Below, piece by piece: positions 16,547 to 24,621 of a stretch of 64,000 nt of DNA (positions within the stretch are counted from its first letter, which is position 1; every line of letters begins with the position of its first letter). A program made the position numbers and the translations under genes. The stretch covers positions 692,001 to 756,000 of the forward strand of contig NZ_NEWK01000001.1 of assembly GCF_002217655.1 (NCBI RefSeq), read 5' to 3'. The notes under the pieces were generated by a model that was given only the letters and a program-made list of their open reading frames with translations, was not told the origin of the DNA and made no database searches. This stretch comes from Geobacillus thermocatenulatus (GTDB lineage: Bacteria > Bacillota > Bacilli > Bacillales > Anoxybacillaceae).

Positions 16547-17488
16547 GTGTTGCAGAAAAAATGGACCTCTCTTCTTGCCGTGCTGATGGCGTTGTTCGTG
16601 TTGCTTGTGCCGTTGGCTCAACCGGCTGCGCCTGTTGAGGCCGCATCCAAGACAAGGGTGTTTAAGACGGAGCTTGGCAAGCTGGTGATCAAAGGTACCC
16701 CGAAGCGGATTGTCACGTTAAGCATGGCGGGGACAGACGCCGTTGTCACGTTGGGCTTAAAGCCAGTGGGGTATACAATTTCTAATTCTGGAACGGTGCC
16801 TACATACTTACGCAATAAACTAAAAGGGGTGCCAAGCGTTGGGGCACTTAGCGCCCCGAGTTTGGAGAGAATCGCAGCGCTCAAACCGGATTTGATCATT
16901 ATCGACCATGAATTTGAGTTCCATAAAGCGATTATCCCTCAGCTGAAAAAGATTGCGCCAGTAGCGGGATTTCGTGCGAACAGCTACAAAGAAGCAATGA
17001 ATCAGCTTCTTGTATTGGGAGACATCTTAGGGCGGAAGGCGAAGGCAAAATCGTTTGTGAATCAGTTTTATAAAGAATTGAAATCGCAGCAGGCAAAATT
17101 AAAAGATAAAAATCTTCGTGTATTGGGCTTTTTCGTCAATAAAGATGGCATTAATGTATGGCAGGACAACTCCTTCTCCGGATCGATTTTTACGGCGCTT
17201 AAGGCTGATTATGCATTTAAAGAAAAAGGGGATGAATACTCCGACTTTAAAACAGTAAGTTTAGAAAGAATTTTAGAAATCGATCCAGACGTGCTGTTTG
17301 CCTATACGGATCCTGGGAAGAATGACCTGAAAAAAGTGAAAGCCAACCCGATTTGGTCCCAATTAAAAGCGGTGAAAAAGAAGCGGGTGGTGGAAGTCAA
17401 TCGCGATCTTTGGTCTCGCAGCCGGGGACCGTTGGCGGCGAAATTGATTGTAAAAGAAGCGGCATCCATTTTAAAACGTTATCAGTAA
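16547..17488 (+). CDS. Iron/heme ABC transporter substrate-binding protein (no lipobox)
   Basis: A 313-residue periplasmic-binding fold of the FecB/BtuF cluster. The start of the mature domain (LVIKGTPKRIVTLSMAGTDA), the VPSVGALSAPSLERIAALKPDLIII stretch and the C-terminal helices are typical. The signal sequence ends in an A-x-A site (VEAASK) and contains no cysteine, so unlike most Gram-positive binding proteins it is not a predicted lipoprotein. The two permease genes follow, separated by 21 bp and then overlapping. Translation is taken from GTG 16547 (or TTG 16550) behind AGGGGG. Fur control is likely. The ligand is inferred as heme or siderophore from the locus. Confidence 0.88.
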   Translation: MLQKKWTSLLAVLMALFVLLVPLAQPAAPVEAASKTRVFKTELGKLVIKGTPKRIVTLSMAGTDAVVTLGLKPVGYTISNSGTVPTYLRNKLKGVPSVGALSAPSLERIAALKPDLIIIDHEFEFHKAIIPQLKKIAPVAGFRANSYKEAMNQLLVLGDILGRKAKAKSFVNQFYKELKSQQAKLKDKNLRVLGFFVNKDGINVWQDNSFSGSIFTALKADYAFKEKGDEYSDFKTVSLERILEIDPDVLFAYTDPGKNDLKKVKANPIWSQLKAVKKKRVVEVNRDLWSRSRGPLAAKLIVKEAASILKRYQ

Positions 17489-17509
17489 TAGGATGATGTT
17501 GGCGAGAGG

Positions 17510-18517
17510 ATGTCATCTTTGACATACGGAAAAAAAGCCATATGGATCAGTGTCATTGTAGGATTGGGCATCGTTTTGTTGATGATCGTTTCTTTAGTCT
17601 CTGGTCCGTTTTTTGTGCCGATTCCAAAAGTGCTGGATGTCCTTTTGCATGACGATGGCTCCAAAGCACGAACGGTTGTCTGGAATCTACGGTTTCCCCG
17701 TGCGCTTTTGGCGGTTTTGATTGGGGCAAATCTGGCGGTCGCTGGAGCGATGATGCAATGTTTAACGAAAAATCCAATGGCCGAGCCAAAAATCATGGGA
17801 GTGTCGGCCGGCGCTGCTGCGATGGTTGTTCTCATCGAATATTTTTTCGCCGGCCTTCCCCTTCTTTTCTTTTCTCCCCTTGTCTTTTTGGGGGCGGCGG
17901 TTGGGGGAGCCCTCGTATATAGTTTGTCTCTAAAGAGAGGCACCCTTTCCCCGGTTCGTTTGACCCTTGCCGGAGTGGCGGTCAGCGCATTTTTGCATGC
18001 GATTACCGTGGGAATTTTGGTCTTGCTTGGCCAGGACGCAGCCGCCGTATATGCATGGCTGGCCGGTGGATTAAATGGCTTGACGTGGCGCCATGTTTCG
18101 CTGATCGCTCCGTGGTCTCTTGCTGGCTTGCTCCTGTCCATCATGATCGCTTCGAAAATGGATCTGTTGGAGCTCGGCGATGATACAGCCAAAGGGCTTG
18201 GTGTTCATGTGGGGATTCTCAAAACGGTGATGGCAGTCATGATTATTATTTTGGCTGGAAGTGCGGTGTCCGTATCCGGGGTGATCGGTTTTATTGGCTT
18301 GATCATTCCGCACATCGTCCGAAAAATGGTCGGGGTGAACTATACGTATATCGTTCCGGTCAGCGCCTTGTGCGGAGGAATGTTGCTTTTGACAGCTGAC
18401 TTGCTTGCACGCTTGGTGGCGCAGCCGATTGAACTTCCTGTCGGGGTGTTTACCGCCGCCATTGGTTGCCCATATTTTTTGTATTTGATTAGGAAGCAGG
18501 GCGAATGGAATGCGTAA
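17510..18517 (+). CDS. FecCD-family iron ABC permease
   Basis: A 335-residue membrane protein with about nine to ten helices and the FecCD signature set: WNLRFPRALLAVLIGANLAV, the GAxMQxLTKNPMAEPKIMG loop that contacts the ATPase, and GFIGLIIPHIVR. It forms the translocation channel for iron complexes together with the next gene, which it overlaps by 8 bp. No ATPase gene follows in this half of the locus. Confidence 0.93.
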   Translation: MSSLTYGKKAIWISVIVGLGIVLLMIVSLVSGPFFVPIPKVLDVLLHDDGSKARTVVWNLRFPRALLAVLIGANLAVAGAMMQCLTKNPMAEPKIMGVSAGAAAMVVLIEYFFAGLPLLFFSPLVFLGAAVGGALVYSLSLKRGTLSPVRLTLAGVAVSAFLHAITVGILVLLGQDAAAVYAWLAGGLNGLTWRHVSLIAPWSLAGLLLSIMIASKMDLLELGDDTAKGLGVHVGILKTVMAVMIIILAGSAVSVSGVIGFIGLIIPHIVRKMVGVNYTYIVPVSALCGGMLLLTADLLARLVAQPIELPVGVFTAAIGCPYFLYLIRKQGEWNA

Positions 18518-19490
18518 GCGTGATGTGGGACTTGTGGCTGGTTTGGCATTGCTTCTTGTCATCATCGTGCCGCTCGGCGCTTGTTTCGGAGATGTGAAAA
18601 TCCCTGTTTCGCAAGTATGGGAGGCATTTTTCAACCGAAAGTCTTCCCTGAATGGGGAAATCGTGTGGGAATATCGCTTGCCAAGGATATTGGTCGGGCT
18701 GTTTGTCGGTGCCAATCTCGCCGTATCTGGAGCGCTGTTGCAAGCCGTGACGCAAAACCCGCTTGCCGCTCCGAATGTCATTGGCATGACGGCTGGCGCC
18801 AGCTTATTTGCTGTGTTGGCGCTGCTGATCATTCCGCATTTTCCTGTCAGCGGCCTGCTGTTTGCCACCTTTTTCGGGGCTCTCTTCGCCGGCCTTTGCG
18901 TGTATGCGTTTGCTTGGAAGAAAGGAATGGATAAAGGCCGGTTTGCCCTATCGGGGATTGCTTTTGATGCCCTGTTTCAGGCCGTCATTACAGGGATTTT
19001 GGTTTTTGCGACCAAAGGAATTGATGCCGCGGTCATTTGGTTGGCGGGGAGTTTATGGGGAAGGACGTGGGAACATGTTTTTCTCATCGCTCCTTGGTCA
19101 GTTGTTGGACTCGGACTCGCTTATCTTTGTTATCGCCGCATGAATGTCTTGCAGCTGCACGATGATGTGGCCGCAAGCTTGGGAATGCGTGTTCAGGCGG
19201 CGCGTTTCCTGATCTTCCTCATTGCGGTCGGCTTGTGCGGAAGCGCCGTAGCTGTATCGGGTCCGATCGGATTTGTGGGACTGGTCATCCCCCATCTTGC
19301 CCGTTTGTTGACAAGGGCCGATTATCAGCGGCTCATTCCGGTCAGCGCCTTATTAGGAGCGATTTTGATGATCAGCGCGGATACGGCGGGAAGAACCATC
19401 GCGGCGCCAATTGAAATTCCGGTCGGCATCTTAACGGCATTCATCGGTGCGCCGTACTTTCTCTTTCTGCTTCGACGAGCAAAATTATAA
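18510..19490 (+). CDS. FecCD-family iron ABC permease, second subunit
   Basis: A 326-residue permease, similar in plan to its neighbour: WEYRLPRILVGLFVGANLAV, ALLQAVTQNPLAAPNVIGMT and GPIGFVGLVIPHLAR. It starts 8 bp inside the preceding permease gene, so a heterodimeric channel is likely. A 29-bp fragment of this gene (19129-19157) recurs just ahead of the second Fur promoter at 22482. Confidence 0.93.
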   Translation: MRKRDVGLVAGLALLLVIIVPLGACFGDVKIPVSQVWEAFFNRKSSLNGEIVWEYRLPRILVGLFVGANLAVSGALLQAVTQNPLAAPNVIGMTAGASLFAVLALLIIPHFPVSGLLFATFFGALFAGLCVYAFAWKKGMDKGRFALSGIAFDALFQAVITGILVFATKGIDAAVIWLAGSLWGRTWEHVFLIAPWSVVGLGLAYLCYRRMNVLQLHDDVAASLGMRVQAARFLIFLIAVGLCGSAVAVSGPIGFVGLVIPHLARLLTRADYQRLIPVSALLGAILMISADTAGRTIAAPIEIPVGILTAFIGAPYFLFLLRRAKL

Positions 19491-19506
19491 TGAAAAGGGG
19501 ATCGGT

Positions 19507-21027
19507 ATGAGTTGGAAAACATGGATGGTTTCTAGTTTCGCAGCCGTCAGTTTAGCCATAGCGGGAGCGGCGGAGTCTGAAGCATATGCAGCGAAACCGG
19601 CCAAGCTTGCCATTGAAAGTGCACAGCCGGTGAATGCTTCAACTGTGAAAGAGTATATCGTAAAAGGAAAAGGGCTCAAGGGAGCGAAGATCAAAATAGT
19701 GATCACTGATGGAAAAGCATCTGTCACTCATGACACTGTTGTTCAAAAGAGCGGATCGTTTGAAGCGCCGGTCAACGTATCGACATTACGAGATGGGACA
19801 TTGACGGTGTCTGTCACGCAAATCATCAAGGGACAGAAGCATAGCCGCGTACAAAAAAAGATTATCAAGGATACGAAGGCGCCTTCCGTTCCGGTGATTA
19901 CGAATAAAGGATGGATCAATGCCAAGCAGCAGAGCGCTTATGCTGTCCAAGGAACAGCAGAACCCCATAGCGCTGTGCAAGTTTTGTTGAGCGATGGAAA
20001 GCAGCGCATCACCAAAACGGTGCGTGCAGACGGCAAAGGGAGATTCCGGGCGGTGGTCGATGCAAGAAAGTTGGCGGAAGGAGAGATTACGGTCTCCGCG
20101 GTTAGTGTGGATTCGGCAGGAAACCAAAGCGGACAATCGAAGAAAGTGCTTCGGAAAGATGTGAGCATAGAGGCTCCTGAACTGTTGAATGAAGGATATA
20201 TCAACGCTTTCAACTATGAAGCTTATCCAGTAACGGGGACAGGAACGCCTGGAGAGAAAGTGGTGGTGGAGGCTGGTGATGGAAAAAAATCCGTCTCAGC
20301 GAGCGGACTTGTGGATGAAGATGGGAATTATGAAGTAGAGATCAATACTTCTTCTCTGAAGGACGGGAAGATCACGATCCATGTGAAAACGATCGATCAA
20401 GCGGGGAATGAAAGCCGGATAGTAAGTGTCGTCCTTATCAAATCGTTGTCTTCTCCGGCCAAGCCGTCTATTGACAATAAAGGTTACGTGAACGCCAGTG
20501 CAGATGCAACTGCTTATGAGGTGACGGGCAAGGGAGAGCCAGGGGCGGAAGTGGAGGTCACGTTGTCCGATGGAACGAATGAAATCAGCACAGTCGGTAC
20601 GGTGGAAGAAAACGGGAGATACCGTGTAGAAGCGGATATTTCCCCGTTAAGCGATGGACTGATTACCATTACAGCCGTTCAAACGAGTGCAACGGGCAAT
20701 GTAAGCCCGGAGGCAACCGCGACGGTTTGGAAGGATACAGCTGTTGCCGCTCCATCATTGAACGCCCTGCCAGCTGTTACGAATCAAAATCAAGCGGCAT
20801 ACACGATCGCAGGAATGGCAGAAAGCAACGCATCGGTGCAAATCATCATTACGGATGGGCAAAAATCTCTCGTGGAATGGGCGTCGGCGGACTCGAATGG
20901 GAATTTTTCGAAGACGCTCGATCTGTCTGCATTCAACAATGGCCAACTGATGATCATTGTGGTGCAGGAAGACAAAGCGCAAAACCATAGTGAAGCGACC
21001 ACAGCGGTGGTGACGAAAGGGCAGTAA
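19507..21027 (+). CDS. Secreted protein with five Ig-like repeats
   Basis: About 506 residues. A signal peptide ends near AYAA (about residue 30). Five tandem Ig-like modules of about 90-95 residues follow, each with the pattern Y-x-V-x-G-x-[GA]-x-P-x-A-x-V-x-V-x-x-[ST]-D-G and a closing D-x-A-G-N-x-S. These are bacterial Ig (Big) domains. No LPXTG, SLH or lipobox is present, so wall retention would need another partner. It lies 16 bp after the permease gene behind AAAAGGGGATCGGT and should share the Fur-controlled transcript. In this setting a surface receptor or scaffold for an iron source is plausible; there is no NEAT-domain signature. Confidence 0.8.
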   Translation: MSWKTWMVSSFAAVSLAIAGAAESEAYAAKPAKLAIESAQPVNASTVKEYIVKGKGLKGAKIKIVITDGKASVTHDTVVQKSGSFEAPVNVSTLRDGTLTVSVTQIIKGQKHSRVQKKIIKDTKAPSVPVITNKGWINAKQQSAYAVQGTAEPHSAVQVLLSDGKQRITKTVRADGKGRFRAVVDARKLAEGEITVSAVSVDSAGNQSGQSKKVLRKDVSIEAPELLNEGYINAFNYEAYPVTGTGTPGEKVVVEAGDGKKSVSASGLVDEDGNYEVEINTSSLKDGKITIHVKTIDQAGNESRIVSVVLIKSLSSPAKPSIDNKGYVNASADATAYEVTGKGEPGAEVEVTLSDGTNEISTVGTVEENGRYRVEADISPLSDGLITITAVQTSATGNVSPEATATVWKDTAVAAPSLNALPAVTNQNQAAYTIAGMAESNASVQIIITDGQKSLVEWASADSNGNFSKTLDLSAFNNGQLMIIVVQEDKAQNHSEATTAVVTKGQ

Positions 21028-21313
21028 GAAGGAACCTGTCGGCCGAGCCTTTCTTTGAAGCGGGATGCTTTAAAGAGGACTCGGTCGATTTTTTGATGAA
21101 TAGACATGTTTCAATATCACATAATTATGGAAACGAGGGGCTCTTAGGGAATCGATGATTGGATTAACATGAGGATAAGGATGGAGCCTTATGTTTTTCG
21201 AATCCTAATTATTATGGCAGATTGATAGAGAATGAACATAAAGAATTAGACGAAGACTTGGTTTTCTATTTTTGTTCGGATAGATGAGTCTACTCCCGCT
21301 TTTTACAGAAAAA

Positions 21314-21357
21314 ACCGTCTGAAAGCCCACGGTTTCAATCGTGGGATGAAAGACGGT
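21314..21357 (+). other. IS200/IS605-type subterminal double hairpin
   Basis: An outer stem ACCGTCT / AGACGGT encloses an inner stem CCCACG / CGTGGG. The inner part (AAGCCCACGG...CGTGGGATGAA) matches the usual end hairpin and omega-RNA 3' stem of tnpB-carrying elements in thermophilic bacilli. A tnpB fragment lies about 80 bp downstream. Confidence 0.55.
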
Positions 21358-21435
21358 GTTGCTCGGTAAATCCCTTAATGGGATTGTTTAGCGCAACAAT
21401 GTTTATCTTTAAGAGTTTCAGCATAACCATGAAAC

Positions 21436-21585
21436 TTCTACAAAAAGAGAACGAAATGGTATTTGGTGATCGCGGTCGCCTTTGACGTGAAGCCACGGCA
21501 CGAAACAAAGGTGATGGGCGTTGACATTGGGCTTCGCTATATCGCCGTGGCTAGTGTGGGCATGAAATCGTGGTTTTTCAACAAA
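21436..21585 (+). pseudogene. tnpB fragment (RuvC-I region)
   Basis: About 48 codons read NFYKKRTKWYLVIAVAFDV, then KPRHETKVMGVDIGLRYIAVA to SVGMKSWFF. This is the segment of IS605-family TnpB that leads into the RuvC-I motif with its catalytic aspartate (GVDIGLRYIAV). A stop codon precedes it, and sequence after MKSWFF is unrelated. Everything else of TnpB is lost. Confidence 0.7.
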
Positions 21586-21671
21586 AACGATAGAATCCGA
21601 AAAAATTTTGCACGAATTTTGCATTTCTACCATCTAGATCATCCATGTTTTTGTCAATCATTATGTTTTTT

Positions 21672-21815
21672 GGCTCTTCACCACAACATGTACTTGACAA
21701 GCAATACGGCTTTCTGCACAAAGATGTACAAAAATCACTGATTTGTTGATTTTCCCTCACAAGCGTAAATAGGATATGTTCAGAAAAAATCAAGCACAAC
21801 TTTTGGTGAAGAGCC
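21672..21815. mobile_element. 144-bp MITE, ISL3-like ends, intact 8-bp target duplication
   Basis: The ends are 26-bp inverted repeats matching at 22 positions and beginning GGCTCTTCACCA (21672-21697 and complement of 21790-21815). The element is bounded by a perfect direct repeat TGTTTTTT (21664-21671 and 21816-21823). Ends starting GGCTCTTC and 8-bp duplications are typical of the ISL3 family. The 92-bp interior has no coding capacity, so it would need a transposase in trans. Confidence 0.85.
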
Positions 21816-21940
21816 TGTTTTTTAGTACCCATGATGGATTTGACAAACTGGAGCTTTTCATAAAAGAGTGAAACGATTTTTTCGTAAATACCACTAATGA
21901 TAGCAAAGGAGATCAACATTTCTAGAGGGAGGAGATAGGG

Positions 21941-22246
21941 CTGAAAAGATGGCTTGCTTTCCTTGCCGCTGTGTGGAGTGTTTGGTTGGCCGGCTGCAAC
22001 GAGCCAGTTGGTCGCTATGCGATTGGAGGGTATGTCGCGAGAAAAGAAGGGGGAAGCATTTTGGTTGTCAATTCTCATCCGCAAGATTTTCGTTCCACCG
22101 ACGGGCTTAATGTGTTGTGTTTGGTCATGATCATTTCCCTTGGGATTCGTTCGTTTCACCGGGATTTGAAGTTTCTCTTTATCAGGCTGTCCCCCTTGTC
22201 GCTCTGTTCCACTTTGATTCATTACTGTGCGTGCCGCATGCGATAG
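21941..22246 (+). pseudogene. Chimeric relic: DUF3221 lipoprotein 5' half fused to the 129-bp repeat
   Basis: CTG start behind GGGAGGAG, signal with the lipobox L-A-G-C, then NEPVGRYAIGGYVARKEGG and SILVVNSHPQDFRSTDGLN, parallel to residues 1-57 of the intact gene at 13312. At 22110/22111 the frame passes into a copy of 15411-15539 and ends at 22246 after 101 residues. Homology upstream of the start extends back to about 21829 (compare 13218-13311). The join deletes the equivalent of 13482-15410. Confidence 0.85.
22111..22239. repeat. 129-bp direct repeat, copy 2
   Basis: About 94% identical to 15411-15539. The left edge coincides with the junction to the DUF3221 fragment. The following stretch, 22240-22481, shows no gene that I can recognise. 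Confidence 0.9.
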
Positions 22247-22481
22247 CTCCTTCCCCTATTTGCTCCGAAACATGAAGGCCGCAAAGCTCTTCCTTCGAGT
22301 TCGTGGCTAGCTAGTGAATCAGATCCGACTATTCGTAATCTTTGAGCCATTTCAACTATCGGAACTTCGCCTTCTTGATCAATCGACTCTGTTTGACTTT
22401 CTGACGGAAAACGACGGCTCCACCGCCAACACATCACGCAGAAACTGCTTCTTATTGCTTTTTCGTGTGCGACCTTGGCAT

Positions 22482-22510
22482 GTTATCGTTGCATGAATGT
22501 CTTGCAGCTG
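22482..22510 (+). repeat. 29-bp fragment of the upstream permease gene
   Basis: It matches 19129-19157 (coding for CYRRMNVLQL in the second FecCD permease) at 27 of 29 positions, immediately before the promoter of the second binding-protein operon. Confidence 0.7.
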
Positions 22511-22519
22511 AAAAAATAA

Positions 22520-22584
22520 TTGACAAAGATTATCATTATTGATTAATATTGAAGTTGGAAACTGATTAATGATAATGATAATCA
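22520..22584 (+). promoter_or_regulatory. Promoter with overlapping Fur boxes
   Basis: -35 TTGACA (22520), 17-bp spacer, TTAATA (22543-22548). The Fur box TGATAATGATAATCA at 22570-22584 differs from TGATAATNATTATCA at one defined position. A further GATTATCATTATTGAT half-site overlaps the -35/-10 spacer. It drives the second binding-protein/permease/ATPase operon. Confidence 0.85.
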
Positions 22585-22603
22585 TTTTTTAGGGGGTGCA
22601 CAA

Positions 22604-23536
22604 ATGAGACGAGTTCTTGCTTGGATTTTATCGCTCTGCTTGCTCATTGCAGGAGGATTGGCCGCTTCTGTTCCAACGGGGGAAGCTGCCTCGTCATCTA
22701 TTACTGTCAAAGATTTGGCTGGGAGAGTCGTCAAGTTCGCCAGTGTGCCAAAACGAGTGGTTGTGCTTGGCAGCGGGGATTTGAACACCTTGCAAGCGTT
22801 GGGGGTTTCTGTAGTGGGAAGGCCGACGACAACGGTGCCTGTGAGTGATGAATTAAAAAAAATTCCTGAAGTAGGAAATATTCATCAACCAAACTTTGAA
22901 AAGATTGTAAGTTTAAAGCCAGACGTATTGATTGCTGGAACATCGTTTCAAGGTTATTTGCAAAAAGCTGATTCGCTTGGTTTGAAAGTGGTTTTGACAT
23001 CTGGAAACTCTGTTGATGATATTAAGGATTCCATTTCGTTGCTTGGAAAGTTGTTCGATAAAGAAAGCAAGGCGAAAACGATCATTTCCAAAATAGATAA
23101 AAAAGTAAAAAAATATAGTGGCGCCAAAACGAAAGTTCGAGCGCTCATCGTGTTTGGAGCCGGCTCAACGGCTTTGGTTGCGCTTCCTAATTCCTATGCA
23201 GGCGATGTACTGAAGAAAGCAGGAGGAGAAAATGTAGCGGCTGATTTCCCGAAAATCAAAGAGTACCCGGGCTATGCATCATTGAGCAGCGAACGCATTG
23301 TTGCAAGCGACCCTGATGTCATCTTCGTCATTACTCATGGAAATAAAAGTGAAACAAAGAAAGCTCTGATCAAAGTCATGTCGACTAGCTCATGGAAAAA
23401 CTTACGGGCGGTGAAAAACAAACGCGTGGTCTTTCTGCCTAATGAGCTGTTTGCGGCAAGCCCAGGGGTTAAAGTAGGGCAAGCGTTGGATTATCTCAAC
23501 AAAGAACTGCTGAAGGTGAAAGCGAAAAAACGATAA
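22604..23536 (+). CDS. Iron/heme ABC transporter substrate-binding protein 2 (no lipobox)
   Basis: A 310-residue FecB/BtuF-like protein. The signal peptide ends near GEAAS, with an A-x-A site and no usable lipobox: the one cysteine lies in LSLC and lacks G/A/S before it. The mature part begins ITVKDLAGRVVKFASVPKRVV and shows VGRPTTT, NFEKIVSLKPDVLIAG and a YPGYASLSSERIVASDPDVIF segment. This resembles heme-binding HmuT/IsdE-type proteins more than siderophore binders. It follows the Fur-box promoter by 20 bp and precedes its permease by 38 bp. Confidence 0.88.
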   Translation: MRRVLAWILSLCLLIAGGLAASVPTGEAASSSITVKDLAGRVVKFASVPKRVVVLGSGDLNTLQALGVSVVGRPTTTVPVSDELKKIPEVGNIHQPNFEKIVSLKPDVLIAGTSFQGYLQKADSLGLKVVLTSGNSVDDIKDSISLLGKLFDKESKAKTIISKIDKKVKKYSGAKTKVRALIVFGAGSTALVALPNSYAGDVLKKAGGENVAADFPKIKEYPGYASLSSERIVASDPDVIFVITHGNKSETKKALIKVMSTSSWKNLRAVKNKRVVFLPNELFAASPGVKVGQALDYLNKELLKVKAKKR

Positions 23537-23574
23537 ACACCCAACGCCAGAGACGAGGGCGGTGAGTCGAAGAA

Positions 23575-24621
23575 ATGGATGGACATACCACCATAGAACT
23601 GCAGAAACCGCGCCGCCACCCGTACTATAGGCGGCGAGTGGCGACCGCGGTAATTTTGACTATTGCAGTGTTCATTGTGTCCATTTATTCGATTGTAACA
23701 GGAAGTGTCAAGCTAAGCTTGCCCCAAGTATGGGAAGGGCTGATGAGGGAAGGAAGTTCTTCCGTGCGGACGATCGTCTGGGATTTGCGGTTGCCCCGCA
23801 TCATTGTCGGTATGATCGTCGGCATGTGCTTGGCTGTGTCAGGAACAATCATGCAAGGAGTCATGAAAAATCCACTTGCTGATCCAGGAATTATTGGGGT
23901 TTCGTCGGGCGCGGCATTAATGGCGGTTATCATTACCATTTTGCTTCCTAAATATATTGTTGTTCTGCCGATCGCCGCTTTTGTTGGTGGATTCGCCACA
24001 GCCATGCTCGTTTATGCTCTTTCATGGCAGGGAGGCGGATCTGCGCCCGGACGGATTATTTTAGTGGGAGTGGCGATTAACGCGGTAGTCGGAGCCACGA
24101 TGAGCGCTATTATGTTGTTGTACAGCGATCGTGTGCAGGCGGTGTTACCCTGGATGGCTGGAGTAATTGGAGGAGCCACGATGGAGCAAGCCAAAATGCT
24201 GTTGATATACGGAATCCCCGCCTTGGTTCTTTCATTGTTTGCCATAAAGCCAGTCCGACTGCTGCAATTAGGGGATGACGTGGCGAAGTTGCTTGGTCAT
24301 CGTGTAGAGCGATCACGGTTTTTTTTAATCATCATCAGCGCACTTCTGACCGGGATTGCTGTGAGCGTGTCCGGTTTGATCGGATTTATTGGATTGGTCA
24401 TTCCGCATGTCGTCCGAATGATTGTCGGGCAGGATGAACGTTTTGTCTTGCCGCTTTCTGCCTTGGCTGGAGGAGCGTTTCTCGTTTTGGCGGATACGTT
24501 CGCGCGCAGTTGGTTTGACCCCGTTGAACTTCCGGTTGGTTTGCTTCTCTCTTTTTTAGGCGGACCGTTTTTCTTATACATTCTTTACAAAAGAGGTGGG
24601 CTTGGTGCTTTCCGTTCGTGA
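23575..24621 (+). CDS. FecCD-family permease 3
   Basis: A 348-residue integral membrane protein with the FecCD motifs WDLRLPRIIVGMIVGMCLAVSG, MQGVMKNPLADPGIIGVSSG and GFIGLVIPHVVRM. The N-terminus is longer and more basic than in the two earlier permeases. Only one permease gene is present here, so a homodimeric channel (as in BtuC/HmuU) is expected. It overlaps the ATPase gene. Confidence 0.93.
   Translation: MDGHTTIELQKPRRHPYYRRRVATAVILTIAVFIVSIYSIVTGSVKLSLPQVWEGLMREGSSSVRTIVWDLRLPRIIVGMIVGMCLAVSGTIMQGVMKNPLADPGIIGVSSGAALMAVIITILLPKYIVVLPIAAFVGGFATAMLVYALSWQGGGSAPGRIILVGVAINAVVGATMSAIMLLYSDRVQAVLPWMAGVIGGATMEQAKMLLIYGIPALVLSLFAIKPVRLLQLGDDVAKLLGHRVERSRFFLIIISALLTGIAVSVSGLIGFIGLVIPHVVRMIVGQDERFVLPLSALAGGAFLVLADTFARSWFDPVELPVGLLLSFLGGPFFLYILYKRGGLGAFRS

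Noticed and set aside
22222-22437. Minus-strand frame of 71 codons
   Set aside because: No ribosome site and no recognisable family, and it crosses into the 129-bp repeat copy; probably a chance frame in relic DNA.
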